DNA from: Chitinimonas prasina
GTDB lineage: Bacteria > Pseudomonadota > Gammaproteobacteria > Burkholderiales > Chitinimonadaceae
DNA length: 64,000 bases
Direction: 5' to 3'
Assembly (NCBI RefSeq): GCF_030160395.1
Contig: NZ_BSOG01000003.1
Coordinates: 124,001-188,000, forward strand
The notes beneath the pieces are model-generated. The model made no database searches. It saw only the letters and a list, made by a program, of their open reading frames with translations, and was not told the origin of the DNA. Both the position numbers and the translations under genes were made by a program. Below, piece by piece: positions 52,677 to 60,675 of this stretch (within the stretch, counting starts at the first letter, position 1; each line of letters begins with the position of its first letter).

Positions 52677-52942
52677 GAGCCTGTTCAAAGTCTTTTCACC
52701 GCGTCGTTCGCAACCTTGCCGGATGAAGGGCAAGGCGCAAGCCGCGCAGCGGTACGGGTACCGTAAGCGGCTTGCAACGCCGCCATTCGCCGGCAAGGCT
52801 GCGAACCCGAAGGGCTGATCTGGAAAACGGCCATTCACTGCGTTGTGGCGCTTGGCAATAACTTGTTATTGCCTGCGCACCACGCCTTGTGCCTGGCCAT
52901 TTTCCAGATCAGCGACGTGGCGAAAAGACTTTGAACAGGCTC
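52677..52942. mobile_element. 266-bp MITE of the IS5/IS1031 type inserted in the prophage
   Basis: Terminal inverted repeats GAGCCTGTTCAAAGTC and its complement are perfect for 21 bp (through TTTTC) and near-perfect to about 31 bp. TTA precedes (52674-52676) and follows (52943-52945), a 3-bp TNA target duplication typical of IS5-group elements. The inside has nested palindromes and no gene. It shares termini with the 74-bp element at 9450. It has no transposase and needs one supplied in trans. Confidence 0.85.
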
Positions 52943-53026
52943 TTAGGCCTGCTACTGCAGGAGCGGGCAGGGGATGCCTGACTGGCCGCAGGGTGAGGGT
53001 TGCCTGGCCGCCAGAGGAGTAGGGAA

Positions 53027-53884
53027 ATGCAGGAAGAAAACAATGCAGTGCTGCCTGATGTGCCAGATGAATCGGTGGATGATGCCTTGTTGGCGCATTA
53101 CACCGACATGGTGCGTCAGGGCGATACCCCTGATGAGCCAGGGAGCGCGCCAGTTGCAACCCAGGGCAATATGCCCGCTGGGATGTCTGCCACGGGGGGC
53201 AATACGCCTGCCGCGCCAGAGGTGGCTGCCGCGCTTGATGTGCAACAGAGCGAGATCGATCGCATTGAGCATGAGCTAAGCAAGGTTAGCCGCCGGTCTG
53301 AGGCTGACCGCGGGCGACAACGGGCCCTGCAGGAGCGCTTGCACCGCTTGCGCAACCTGGGTAGTCCATTGAAGGGTGATCCGGAATGGGAGCGCACCAA
53401 GCTGGATTTTCCGGACTTGGCGGGCACCTTGGAGCAAAGGGTGGACCAGGCCTTTGCCCAGGTTACCAATGCGGTGGCGGAAATCGTTGAGCCTATCAAT
53501 CAGGATGCCCAACAGGCTTTGCTGCAGCAATCACTGGAGGCGCTGGAGTCGGTGCGCAGCGGGGCTTATGAGACGCTCATCTCGCCCGACTTCGCTCAAT
53601 GGTTCCAGCAGCAACCACCTGGTGTGCGCCTGTTGGCCGAATCGCCCGATGTGCGGGATGCCTATGCTTTGTTGGCGCGGTTTGATGCCCACAGTGCCAG
53701 CCAGCAATCGGTGGTTAACCGGATAGATCGGATCAGCCAGTCTCGCCGCCAGGCGTTGGAAGTCTCGGCCTCGCCGCGAGGAAAGCTGCGTGCGCCAGCG
53801 TCGGACGTCTTGCCGGAGGATGCTGAGTCTCAGCTCGCGCATTACACCCAGATGATCAAGTCCGGCCGCTTGCCACGTTTTTGA
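53027..53884 (+). CDS. Scaffolding protein
   Basis: A 285-aa acidic, mostly disordered/helical protein just before the capsid gene. It has Pro/Gly-rich N-terminal parts, coiled-coil-like IDRIEHELSKVSRRSEADRG and a short basic C-terminal end (IKSGRLPRF). The phrase LAHYT.M appears near both ends (LLAHYTDMVRQG and LAHYTQMIKSG), an internal repeat. AGGAG is upstream of the ATG at 53027. Order portal-scaffold-capsid supports the call. Confidence 0.8.
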   Translation: MQEENNAVLPDVPDESVDDALLAHYTDMVRQGDTPDEPGSAPVATQGNMPAGMSATGGNTPAAPEVAAALDVQQSEIDRIEHELSKVSRRSEADRGRQRALQERLHRLRNLGSPLKGDPEWERTKLDFPDLAGTLEQRVDQAFAQVTNAVAEIVEPINQDAQQALLQQSLEALESVRSGAYETLISPDFAQWFQQQPPGVRLLAESPDVRDAYALLARFDAHSASQQSVVNRIDRISQSRRQALEVSASPRGKLRAPASDVLPEDAESQLAHYTQMIKSGRLPRF

Positions 53885-53928
53885 TGGCGGGCCGTGATGA
53901 CAACTGTTTTTTGAACAAGGACTGAGAT

Positions 53929-54918
53929 ATGCCCCAAACCCTTTATGCCGGTGTAACTGCACCCAATATTTATCTGATGGCGCAGATGCTGAGCCTGGCG
54001 GAGAGCCAGGAAGTGTTGACGAAATTTGGTCAGCAGATACGCATGCCCAAGAACAAGAGCCAGATGGTAAGCGCCCGGCGGGCCCAACTGCTGCCGGTTT
54101 CGACCACGCCGTTGACCGAGGGCGTGACACCTTCGACGGTGGCGCTGGCCTATGACAGGGTGACGGCGACGGTGCAGCAGTATGGCAACCTGATTGAGAC
54201 CACCGACAAGGTCACCGATCTGGCGGAGGACCCGGTCTTGCAGGACATGATGCAGGTGTGTTCGCAGAACATGATCGATGTGAAGGAGGCGGTGACCTAT
54301 GGTGTGCTGAAAGCCGGTTCCACCGTGTTCTATGGCAATGGCGCTGCTCGTAATGCAGTGAATACGACGGTGACTGTGGCGAGGATACGTGCGGTGGTCG
54401 AGTTCTTGCGCCGCAACAAGGCCAAGCCGGTTACTACCATGCAGGGCAGTGACACCCGCTACAACACCCGCTCGGTAGAGCCGTCCTTCATTGCGTTTTG
54501 CTCCAGCGACCTGGAGAACGATATCCGCAATCTGACGGGATTCAAGACGGTAGCTGACTACGGCACCATGAAGCCATGTCACCCCAATGAGTTTGGCTCG
54601 CTGGAGAATGTGCGCTTCATCACCTCGCCCCAGCTCACGCCCTGGGCGGATGCCGGCGGCGCCAAGGGTGCCATGAAGTCCACCGGCGGCGCCAACGCGG
54701 ATGTGTACCCTATCCTGTTTACCGCCCAGGACGCCTACGCCCATGTCGCGGTGCGGGGAGCGGACTCGGTGGAGCCTACCGTGCTGCCTACCGGCGAGAA
54801 GTCCAAGGCCGACCCGCTGGGGCAGAAGGGCTTTGTCGGCTACAAGTTCTGGACCACCGTCATGCGCTTGAACGAGCTGTGGATGGCGCGTTTGGAAGTG
54901 GCCAGCACACAGCTGTAA
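53929..54918 (+). CDS. Major capsid protein, N4-gp56 family
   Basis: A 329-aa HK97-fold capsid protein of the N4-gp56 type. Typical segments: RRAQLLPVSTTPLTEGVTPS, ATVQQYGNLIETTDKVTDLA, RNAVNTTVTVARIRAVVEFL, FIAFCSSDLENDIRNLTGFK and the C-terminal FVGYKFWTTVMRLNELWMAR. It assembles the head on the scaffold. A spaced GGACTGAG region precedes the ATG. Confidence 0.95.
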   Translation: MPQTLYAGVTAPNIYLMAQMLSLAESQEVLTKFGQQIRMPKNKSQMVSARRAQLLPVSTTPLTEGVTPSTVALAYDRVTATVQQYGNLIETTDKVTDLAEDPVLQDMMQVCSQNMIDVKEAVTYGVLKAGSTVFYGNGAARNAVNTTVTVARIRAVVEFLRRNKAKPVTTMQGSDTRYNTRSVEPSFIAFCSSDLENDIRNLTGFKTVADYGTMKPCHPNEFGSLENVRFITSPQLTPWADAGGAKGAMKSTGGANADVYPILFTAQDAYAHVAVRGADSVEPTVLPTGEKSKADPLGQKGFVGYKFWTTVMRLNELWMARLEVASTQL

Positions 54919-54999
54919 GGCAATCCCCGTGCTGTAGGGCACATTCAAGGCCGCCAGGTTATCCCGCCTGGCGGCCTTTCCATTTTGAGAGAGCACTAG

Positions 55000-55362
55000 A
55001 TGACGACCAAGACGAGCAAGGCCCAGGCCGAGGTGAGCGTTGCGGATGTGAGCGAGCTGACGCGCGCCCAGCTGGCCGAGATTGCTGGCGTGGATGAAAC
55101 CCTGCTGCAGGATGACCCCATGAAGACCCGCCGCGTGTGGGTGACTGTGCCCAAGGGGCCGAAGGGCGACGTCCCGTATGTGTCACCCTCGGTCAACGGT
55201 AAGACCATCCAGATCGAGCGTGGCAGGAAGGTCTCCATCCCGGAGGCCTATTGGCTGGCGATGCTGAATCAGGTGGAGCAGCGTTACGACGATCAAGGCG
55301 AGCCGGAAGAGGAAGCCAATGTACTGAATGCGCAGCTCCACGGTTACGACAAGGGCGAATAG
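55000..55362 (+). CDS. Phage head-associated protein of unknown function
   Basis: A 120-aa acidic protein directly after the capsid gene. An N-terminal helical part (ELTRAQLAEIAGVDETLLQD) is followed by a small beta region (RRVWVTVPKGPKGDVPYVSP, NGKTIQIERGRKVSIPEAYW). The position fits a head-decoration or stabilising role; the sequence alone does not prove it. GAGAGAG precedes the ATG. Confidence 0.75.
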   Translation: MTTKTSKAQAEVSVADVSELTRAQLAEIAGVDETLLQDDPMKTRRVWVTVPKGPKGDVPYVSPSVNGKTIQIERGRKVSIPEAYWLAMLNQVEQRYDDQGEPEEEANVLNAQLHGYDKGE

Positions 55363-55363
55363 C

Positions 55364-56041
55364 ATGGACTTCCTGACCCTGTGCCGGCGGGCCTGGCGGG
55401 AATGTGGCCTTTCTGGCGAGGGGCCGACCAGCACGGTGAACCAGAAGAGCATGGCCGGCAATATGGTGGACTGGTGCGCTACTGCCTGGTTGGACATTCA
55501 GTCTGGCCGCCGTGGCTGGACGTTTCTGGACGATACGCTGGTGTTCCAGCTGGTACCGGGTCAGCGCGACTATGTGTTGGCGGATGCGCCTGGCACGCCG
55601 GGGCTGGCGCCGCATTGGCGGGAGCCTTGCAAGGACTTCCTGCTGATACACGACGGCGCCGACTCGGTGCCCCTGCAGTGGCTGGCCTACACGGACTTTC
55701 GCCAGCTGTACGAGCGCGATGCCGTGGCGGCCAGCAAGCCGTCTGCGCTTACCCGCCTGCCGAGCGGGGTATTGCGCTTCAATGCGGCGCCGGTAGCGGC
55801 CTACTGGGTGAGTCTCGGCTATAGCAGACGGGCCCAGCATCTGGTGGAGCCGCTGGATGTGCCGCTGATCGACAGTGAGGACTGTATGGCCATCATCTGG
55901 CGTGCTGTTTGTAGCTATGCAGAGCAGGACTGTGTGGGTGAGCTGTGGCAGTCGGCCAATGCCAAGTACCGCAGCGCCTATGGGCGGCTGTGCAACCGCT
56001 ATCTGCCAGAGATTGAAATCGTTCTGGGGGGCCTTGCATGA
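55364..56041 (+). CDS. Head-tail connector/tail accessory protein (gp4-like)
   Basis: A 225-aa protein starting one base after the previous stop. It begins DFLTLCRRAWRECGLSGEGP and ends with a helical segment (AYGRLCNRYLPEIEIVLGGL); the middle has QLVPGQRDYVLADAPG. The order and length match the gp4-like head-completion proteins of short-tailed phages. Its last four bases overlap the next ATG. Confidence 0.78.
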   Translation: MDFLTLCRRAWRECGLSGEGPTSTVNQKSMAGNMVDWCATAWLDIQSGRRGWTFLDDTLVFQLVPGQRDYVLADAPGTPGLAPHWREPCKDFLLIHDGADSVPLQWLAYTDFRQLYERDAVAASKPSALTRLPSGVLRFNAAPVAAYWVSLGYSRRAQHLVEPLDVPLIDSEDCMAIIWRAVCSYAEQDCVGELWQSANAKYRSAYGRLCNRYLPEIEIVLGGLA

Positions 56042-57819
56042 GTCACTATCAGGCAAGCACGGCGCTGGCCGGCGGGCTGGACCTGTCGTCGGCGCCCTTG
56101 TTCGTGCGGCCGGGCATGTCGCTGTTCATGCAGAACTATGTGTGTGACCTCAACGGTGGCTATCGGCGCATACGTGGATATGAGCGCTATGATGGCCAGC
56201 CGGCACCGTCTGCCCTGGGCGACCGGGCCGCGCGCGATGCCCGGAGGGCGGCCATTGCGCCTGTGCCAGGGGCGGGGCCCGTGCGGGGTGTGGCCATGCT
56301 CAAGGGCGTGCTGTACGCATGGCGTGACAATCCGGGCGCGACAGCCTGTCTGATGTGGAAGGCGACCGGGGCGGGGTGGGTGCCAGTGTCGCTGGGCACT
56401 TACCTGCCCTACGACGCCGGCGCCCATGCCCAGCCTATCGCGGAGGGCGACACTATCACCAATGGCAGCGGGGCGAGCGCGATAGTGCGGCGCTTGGTCA
56501 TATCGTCGGGCTCTTTCGCTGGGGCGCCCGCAGCAACGGGGCGGCTGGTGGTCGATACGGTGGTTGGGGTATGGGCTGCCGGCAATGCCGTACAAGTGGG
56601 CGGAGTGACCAAGGCCAAGGCGACCGGGCCGGTTACGCCGCATAGCCAGGCTGCCGGTGGTGACTACCGGACCATTTGCCACAACTTCTATGGCTCCAGC
56701 GACCGCTTGCGCCTGTATGGGGTGGACGGCGCTGGGCCGGCGTTCGAATTTGACGGTACGGTGTTTTGCCAGCTAAAGACGGCCATGCCCTTGGACAAGC
56801 CTACCGCGCTGTGTGTGCATCAGGGCTATCTATTCCTGGCTTTTGCAGGGGGCTCGCTGCAAAACAGCGGCATAGGCGAGCCGGCCACCTTCTCGCCTCG
56901 GCTGGGTGCGGGGGAGATAGGCACGGGTGACGTGATTACCGATCTGGTGTCTACCCGCGATGTGCTGGCCACCTATGGCCGTAGCTCGCTGCATCTGCTG
57001 TACGGTGGCCAGCCGAATGAGTGGGCGCTTAAGTCGTTTAGCTCGCATGGCGGCTGCAAGCCAAAGACGGCCAAAGACATAGGCGGGGATGTGCTGGCCT
57101 ATGACGAGGCCGGGCTGGGCTTCCTGCAGGCCGTACAGGCATTTGGCGACTTCAAGGCCAGCCAGGCCAGCTCACGGATAGAGCCTTTGCTTGCCGGGCA
57201 GCCGAGCAACTTTGCGCTAATGTCCAAGGCGCTGGGGCGCTATCAGTTGTTCCTGGCTGATCGGTCCTGCATCGTGGCCACCCTGCTGGGTACCGAAATC
57301 AAGGGATTCGGCCGTTGCCAGTATGCACATACCTTTGTGTGTGGGGTGGTGGGCGCTGACCTGGCTGGCACTGAGCGGCAGTTCGTGGGGGGCTTGGATG
57401 GCTATGTCTACGAGCTGGAGCGCGGCACCTCATTTGATGGCCTGCCCATGGAGTTCATTCTCCGCCTGCCCTATGTGAGCCATGGCGGGGTGGGCGTGCG
57501 CAAGCGCTATCACCGCATTCAGTTGGAAGTCAGTGCGACCAGCCCGTTTACCCTGCTGCTGCAGCCTGACTATGACTATGGCACGCAACGCGTCAGCACC
57601 TACACGCTGGAGACCCGTGGCGCCGGCGGATTTTGGGACGTGGCCAATTGGGATGAGTTTGTGTGGGATGAGGGCATCGTGGCCACGCCGAATGCCTACC
57701 TGGAGGGCGTAGCCAGCAATGTGGGCTTTCTGATCTACGGCAAGAGCGACGAGGTTGATACGTTCAATATCGCCGCGATGCACGTTTACTACTCGAAAAG
57801 GGGGCAATCGCGTGGCTAA
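56038..57819 (+). CDS. Tail hub/DNA-stabilisation protein (gp10-like)
   Basis: A 593-aa beta-rich protein. Start segment GGLDLSSAPLFVRPGMSLFM and YRRIRGYERYDGQP, a middle part with TYGRSSLHLLYGGQPNEWAL and an end with NWDEFVWDEGIVATP. This resembles the gp10-type packaged-DNA-stabilisation/tail hub proteins of P22-like phages. ATGA overlap with the connector gene. Confidence 0.8.
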   Translation: MSHYQASTALAGGLDLSSAPLFVRPGMSLFMQNYVCDLNGGYRRIRGYERYDGQPAPSALGDRAARDARRAAIAPVPGAGPVRGVAMLKGVLYAWRDNPGATACLMWKATGAGWVPVSLGTYLPYDAGAHAQPIAEGDTITNGSGASAIVRRLVISSGSFAGAPAATGRLVVDTVVGVWAAGNAVQVGGVTKAKATGPVTPHSQAAGGDYRTICHNFYGSSDRLRLYGVDGAGPAFEFDGTVFCQLKTAMPLDKPTALCVHQGYLFLAFAGGSLQNSGIGEPATFSPRLGAGEIGTGDVITDLVSTRDVLATYGRSSLHLLYGGQPNEWALKSFSSHGGCKPKTAKDIGGDVLAYDEAGLGFLQAVQAFGDFKASQASSRIEPLLAGQPSNFALMSKALGRYQLFLADRSCIVATLLGTEIKGFGRCQYAHTFVCGVVGADLAGTERQFVGGLDGYVYELERGTSFDGLPMEFILRLPYVSHGGVGVRKRYHRIQLEVSATSPFTLLLQPDYDYGTQRVSTYTLETRGAGGFWDVANWDEFVWDEGIVATPNAYLEGVASNVGFLIYGKSDEVDTFNIAAMHVYYSKRGQSRG

Positions 57820-58384
57820 TCGGTTCTACGACAATGCGCCCGATCTGCTGGGCGGGCAGAAGGCCCGGGCGGCGGATGTGGAGGCGCATTTCGACGCCAT
57901 CACCCTGGGCTTTGCCAAGGTACAGGCCGAGCTGGACAACCATGTCGCGGTGGGTGCGACCAAGGCGCCGCTGCTATCGCCAGCGCTGTTGGGCATTCCC
58001 ACCGCGCCAACGGCAGCGGCCTCGGCCGGCGGCCTGCAGTTGGCCAACCTGGACTACGTGCTGAATACCCTGGCGCATATCAGTGCGCTGGACAGGCCCA
58101 TACCGGTGCCTGTTTCGGTCAGCGGCGCCAGCACGCGCAATACCTTGGAGCAGGTGGATACCACGGGGGGCATCATCACACGCACGCTACCTGGTGCGCC
58201 GGCGCTGTTGGCAGAAGTGCATTTTGAGGATGCGGCACAGAACTTCCACCGCAACCGCCTGGTGGTCTATCCCCATGCTGGCGCCCGTATAGAAAACACG
58301 GCCATCAACGAACCCATCAACGTGCGCATGCGGTTTGCGCGCATAGGGTTTCGCTGGAGTGGCAGCTACTGGAAGGTGATTTGA
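57812..58384 (+). CDS. Phage tail-tip/fibre-associated protein
   Basis: A 190-aa protein; the GTG at 57812 overlaps the previous stop by 8 bp and has AAAGGGGG upstream. N-terminal ANRFYDNAPDLLGGQKARAA is a tail-attachment-like start; the remainder is mixed beta (GGIITRTLPGAPALLAEVHF, IGFRWSGSYWKVI). It overlaps the next gene as TGATG. Not assigned to a specific family. Confidence 0.72.
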   Translation: MANRFYDNAPDLLGGQKARAADVEAHFDAITLGFAKVQAELDNHVAVGATKAPLLSPALLGIPTAPTAAASAGGLQLANLDYVLNTLAHISALDRPIPVPVSVSGASTRNTLEQVDTTGGIITRTLPGAPALLAEVHFEDAAQNFHRNRLVVYPHAGARIENTAINEPINVRMRFARIGFRWSGSYWKVI

Positions 58385-59661
58385 TGAGTGAGGCGAGTCA
58401 GTTCATGGGCGGCAGTGGCGCCCAGATAGGGGATATACGCGCGTTCCCGGAGCGGGGCATCAAGTGGGGGCCGCACCCGGAGACGGCGGAAATCTGGCTG
58501 CGCACCGGCACGCTGGCGCTGGCTTCGATGTACCCGCGCGCTGCTGCCATGCCAGAGCTGCAGGCCTTCGGCACGGCTGCCGTGACGCTGCCGATGGGCG
58601 CTAATGTCGTCGGGGTGGCCACCGATAACGTGCTGACCGCCGTGGCCTGTTTCAGCCACGCCACGCATGTGCTGGTGACGACGAACGGCGGTATGAGCTG
58701 GCAGCTGGTGCCGCATAACCTGGCTGGGGGGGTGGTGGCAGTGGATGTGGCGTGGACGGGTAGCCGCTTTGTGGTGGTCGGCAATAGTTCCACCCATATC
58801 TACTGTAGCTACTCGGCCAACGGCCTGGCCTTTACCGCTGGCGCGAGCATTGCGCCAGGCGCAACCCTTTCCCCGGCGAACGTGCGCGTCCGCTCCGATG
58901 GCACAAACTGTCTGGTGGTGGCGGGCTACGTCTCGGGAACGGCGGGCGCACAGGCTGCCGTGACTGCTGACGGCACGGCCATGGCGGTGCGCAACCTGGC
59001 GGGTAGCTATAACTCTCCCCTCTTGGCAGTCCTGCCCAGCTTGGGTGCGGCGCGCTGGCTGGTGTTTTCGAACACAGCGGTTCCGGCGTCGCAGTCTACT
59101 GCCGCTGACGGCAGTACCTGGGCCGCGCGCACTTTGCCGGGCAACCAGACATATGCAGCCTGCGCGACCGCCACCCATTTTGTCTTGGGTGGTGGTGGAG
59201 TGCTGTATCGCTCGGCCACCGGGGCTGATGGCTCTTGGACGGTCGCTAACATACCCGGCAGCGTCAGCGGCAGCCCGTCCTATGCCGGCACCGTTTCGGT
59301 CGCATACCATGTTGGGCTGCAGTTCGATGGGACGCGCCTGCTGATCAGCGGCGGGCGCGCCGGCAGCAACTCCAAGGCATCGATGTTCGGCTATAGCAGC
59401 GACCTGCAGCTAGTGGAGTTCCGTCAGCTGGCATTCCCGGTTGACGTGCTCAATGCCGGCCCCTTGGCTATCGCCATCGGCCCTAACCTGGCCTTCCTGC
59501 CCACCGGCGCTGTAGCCACCTGGGCAGGCTACGCTGCCAATTGGCTGAGTGGCGGCGAGTATGTGGGCATCAATGTGGACATGCCGTTGAACGGCGGCCT
59601 GGGGCCATCGGGCGGCTCCAACAACCTCTGCGGTGTCACAGCTTATGTTCGCGTTGCTTGA
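58384..59661 (+). CDS. Tail fibre/spike protein with beta-propeller-like repeats
   Basis: A 425-aa protein. N-terminal QIGDIRAFPERGIKWGPHPE resembles a tail-attachment domain. Several repeats of the sialidase/BNR kind follow (VLVTTNGGMSWQLVPHN, YCSYSANGLAFTAG, VTADGTAMAVRNLAG, TAADGSTWAARTLPG, LYRSATGADGSWTVAN). It probably binds host surface polysaccharide. The C-terminus is Gly-rich. Confidence 0.8.
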   Translation: MSEASQFMGGSGAQIGDIRAFPERGIKWGPHPETAEIWLRTGTLALASMYPRAAAMPELQAFGTAAVTLPMGANVVGVATDNVLTAVACFSHATHVLVTTNGGMSWQLVPHNLAGGVVAVDVAWTGSRFVVVGNSSTHIYCSYSANGLAFTAGASIAPGATLSPANVRVRSDGTNCLVVAGYVSGTAGAQAAVTADGTAMAVRNLAGSYNSPLLAVLPSLGAARWLVFSNTAVPASQSTAADGSTWAARTLPGNQTYAACATATHFVLGGGGVLYRSATGADGSWTVANIPGSVSGSPSYAGTVSVAYHVGLQFDGTRLLISGGRAGSNSKASMFGYSSDLQLVEFRQLAFPVDVLNAGPLAIAIGPNLAFLPTGAVATWAGYAANWLSGGEYVGINVDMPLNGGLGPSGGSNNLCGVTAYVRVA

Positions 59662-59683
59662 ACATACACGAAAGGGGCAATCA

Positions 59684-60073
59684 ATGGATGACTACCCCTA
59701 CCTAGTGCCACCCGCCCTGGGCGGCGTGGGCACGCTTTCCATGGTCATGTCCAAACGCGCCTTCATTGCGCGCTTCCCTGCCATGCCTGACGGCATCAGC
59801 AACAAGTTTGCCGCCATTACGCTGTACCTGAACAGCGATGAATACGCCCAGTTGCTGACACCTGACCAGAACCAGCGCATAGCGCTGCGCATGCAGATTA
59901 CCACGGGCATGCTGTTCCTGCAGTTCTCGGCCAATGTGAACTACGGCATGACGGAGGCTGCCCGTTTCATCAATCTCATGTCGCTGCCCTACATACCGGA
60001 GCCCTTCCGGCTGACCGAGGCTGAGCGCGTGCGCATCATGCTGGACCCCATACAACCCGACGAGCTGCCGTGA
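59684..60073 (+). CDS. Small phage protein after the fibre gene
   Basis: A 129-aa protein; GAAAGGGGC precedes the ATG at 59684. Sequence segments include MVMSKRAFIARFPAMPDGIS and RFINLMSLPYIPEPFRLTEA. It may be a fibre assembly or chaperone protein by position. The family is not recognised. Its stop overlaps the next GTG as GTGA. Confidence 0.72.
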   Translation: MDDYPYLVPPALGGVGTLSMVMSKRAFIARFPAMPDGISNKFAAITLYLNSDEYAQLLTPDQNQRIALRMQITTGMLFLQFSANVNYGMTEAARFINLMSLPYIPEPFRLTEAERVRIMLDPIQPDELP

Positions 60074-60315
60074 AGAACATCTATTCGCGTAGCTATGCGG
60101 CTGGCGCTTATGCTATCCAGGGACTGAGCTGCTGATGTTGGAGCTATCGCGGCCAGTTGGATGAGCGTACCGGCACGGTCCATGTGGCAGTTTTCCCGGG
60201 CGGGGGAGTGGAAGCCAACGTGCCGGTGTTCATGGTCAGGGCGGCTGATTGGTGCATCAAGCGCTACCCCTGCGCGCCGCAGCAGGAGGCCATAGCGCTG
60301 GCGGCCGCCCAGTAG
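60070..60315 (+). pseudogene. Small late gene with an in-frame TGA at codon 22
   Basis: From GTG 60070 (GTGA overlap with the preceding stop) the frame reads MKNIYSRSYAAGAYAIQGLS, then Cys, a TGA at 60133-60135, and continues CWSYRGQLDERTGTVHVAVF to a TAG at 60313. The second part keeps coding character (VPVFMVRAADWCIKRYPCAP), so the whole is an 81-residue frame with one stop. A TGG-to-TGA mutation is simplest; readthrough or recoding cannot be excluded. Confidence 0.65.
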
Positions 60316-60318
60316 CAA

Positions 60319-60588
60319 ATGGGCAATCCCTACGATCATAAGGCAATTGCCAGCATCGTCTACAATGTGCGGGATCGACATGAGGCAATAGCCTGGTTCT
60401 ATAGCACGCTGGTAGAGTGTGCCAAGGTGCTGGCCGGCATCGCTACCTATGCACCGGCCGAGGTGCTATTCCTGGCGCCCAAGCCCCGCTTTTCCTGCGT
60501 GCCGACCCAGTTGCCAGCTAGGCTGACGACCAGGGCTGGGATGGCATCTTGTAGCGTGCTTATTGCGACACTTGTAAAAATTATCTAA
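60319..60588 (+). CDS. Small phage protein, possibly truncated
   Basis: An 89-aa frame starting three bases after the previous stop. NPYDHKAIASIVYNVRDRHE and WFYSTLVECAKVLAGIATYA look coding; the tail (RAGMASCSVLIATLVKII) does not, suggesting a changed 3' end. There is no known family and no strong ribosome-binding site; translation may be coupled to the gene before it. Confidence 0.5.
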   Translation: MGNPYDHKAIASIVYNVRDRHEAIAWFYSTLVECAKVLAGIATYAPAEVLFLAPKPRFSCVPTQLPARLTTRAGMASCSVLIATLVKII

Positions 60589-60605
60589 AGCTCATGTGCC
60601 GTCTG

Positions 60606-60661
60606 GCCGTGGGCGTTTTGCTTTTCATTGCGCCCGCGAGCTGTCCAGCCGTGGGCGTTTT
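60606..60661. repeat. 14-bp direct repeat ahead of the ejection-protein genes
   Basis: GCCGTGGGCGTTTT occurs at 60606-60619 and 60648-60661, each followed shortly by CATTG. It lies in the short gap before the next gene; the T-runs suggest remnants of terminator-like units. Confidence 0.55.
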
Positions 60662-60675
60662 TCATTGGGGGCGCC

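Noticed and set aside
60130-60180. Selenocysteine insertion at the in-frame TGA
   Set aside because: No convincing bacterial SECIS-type stem-loop could be drawn directly after the TGA; a Trp-to-stop mutation is simpler.
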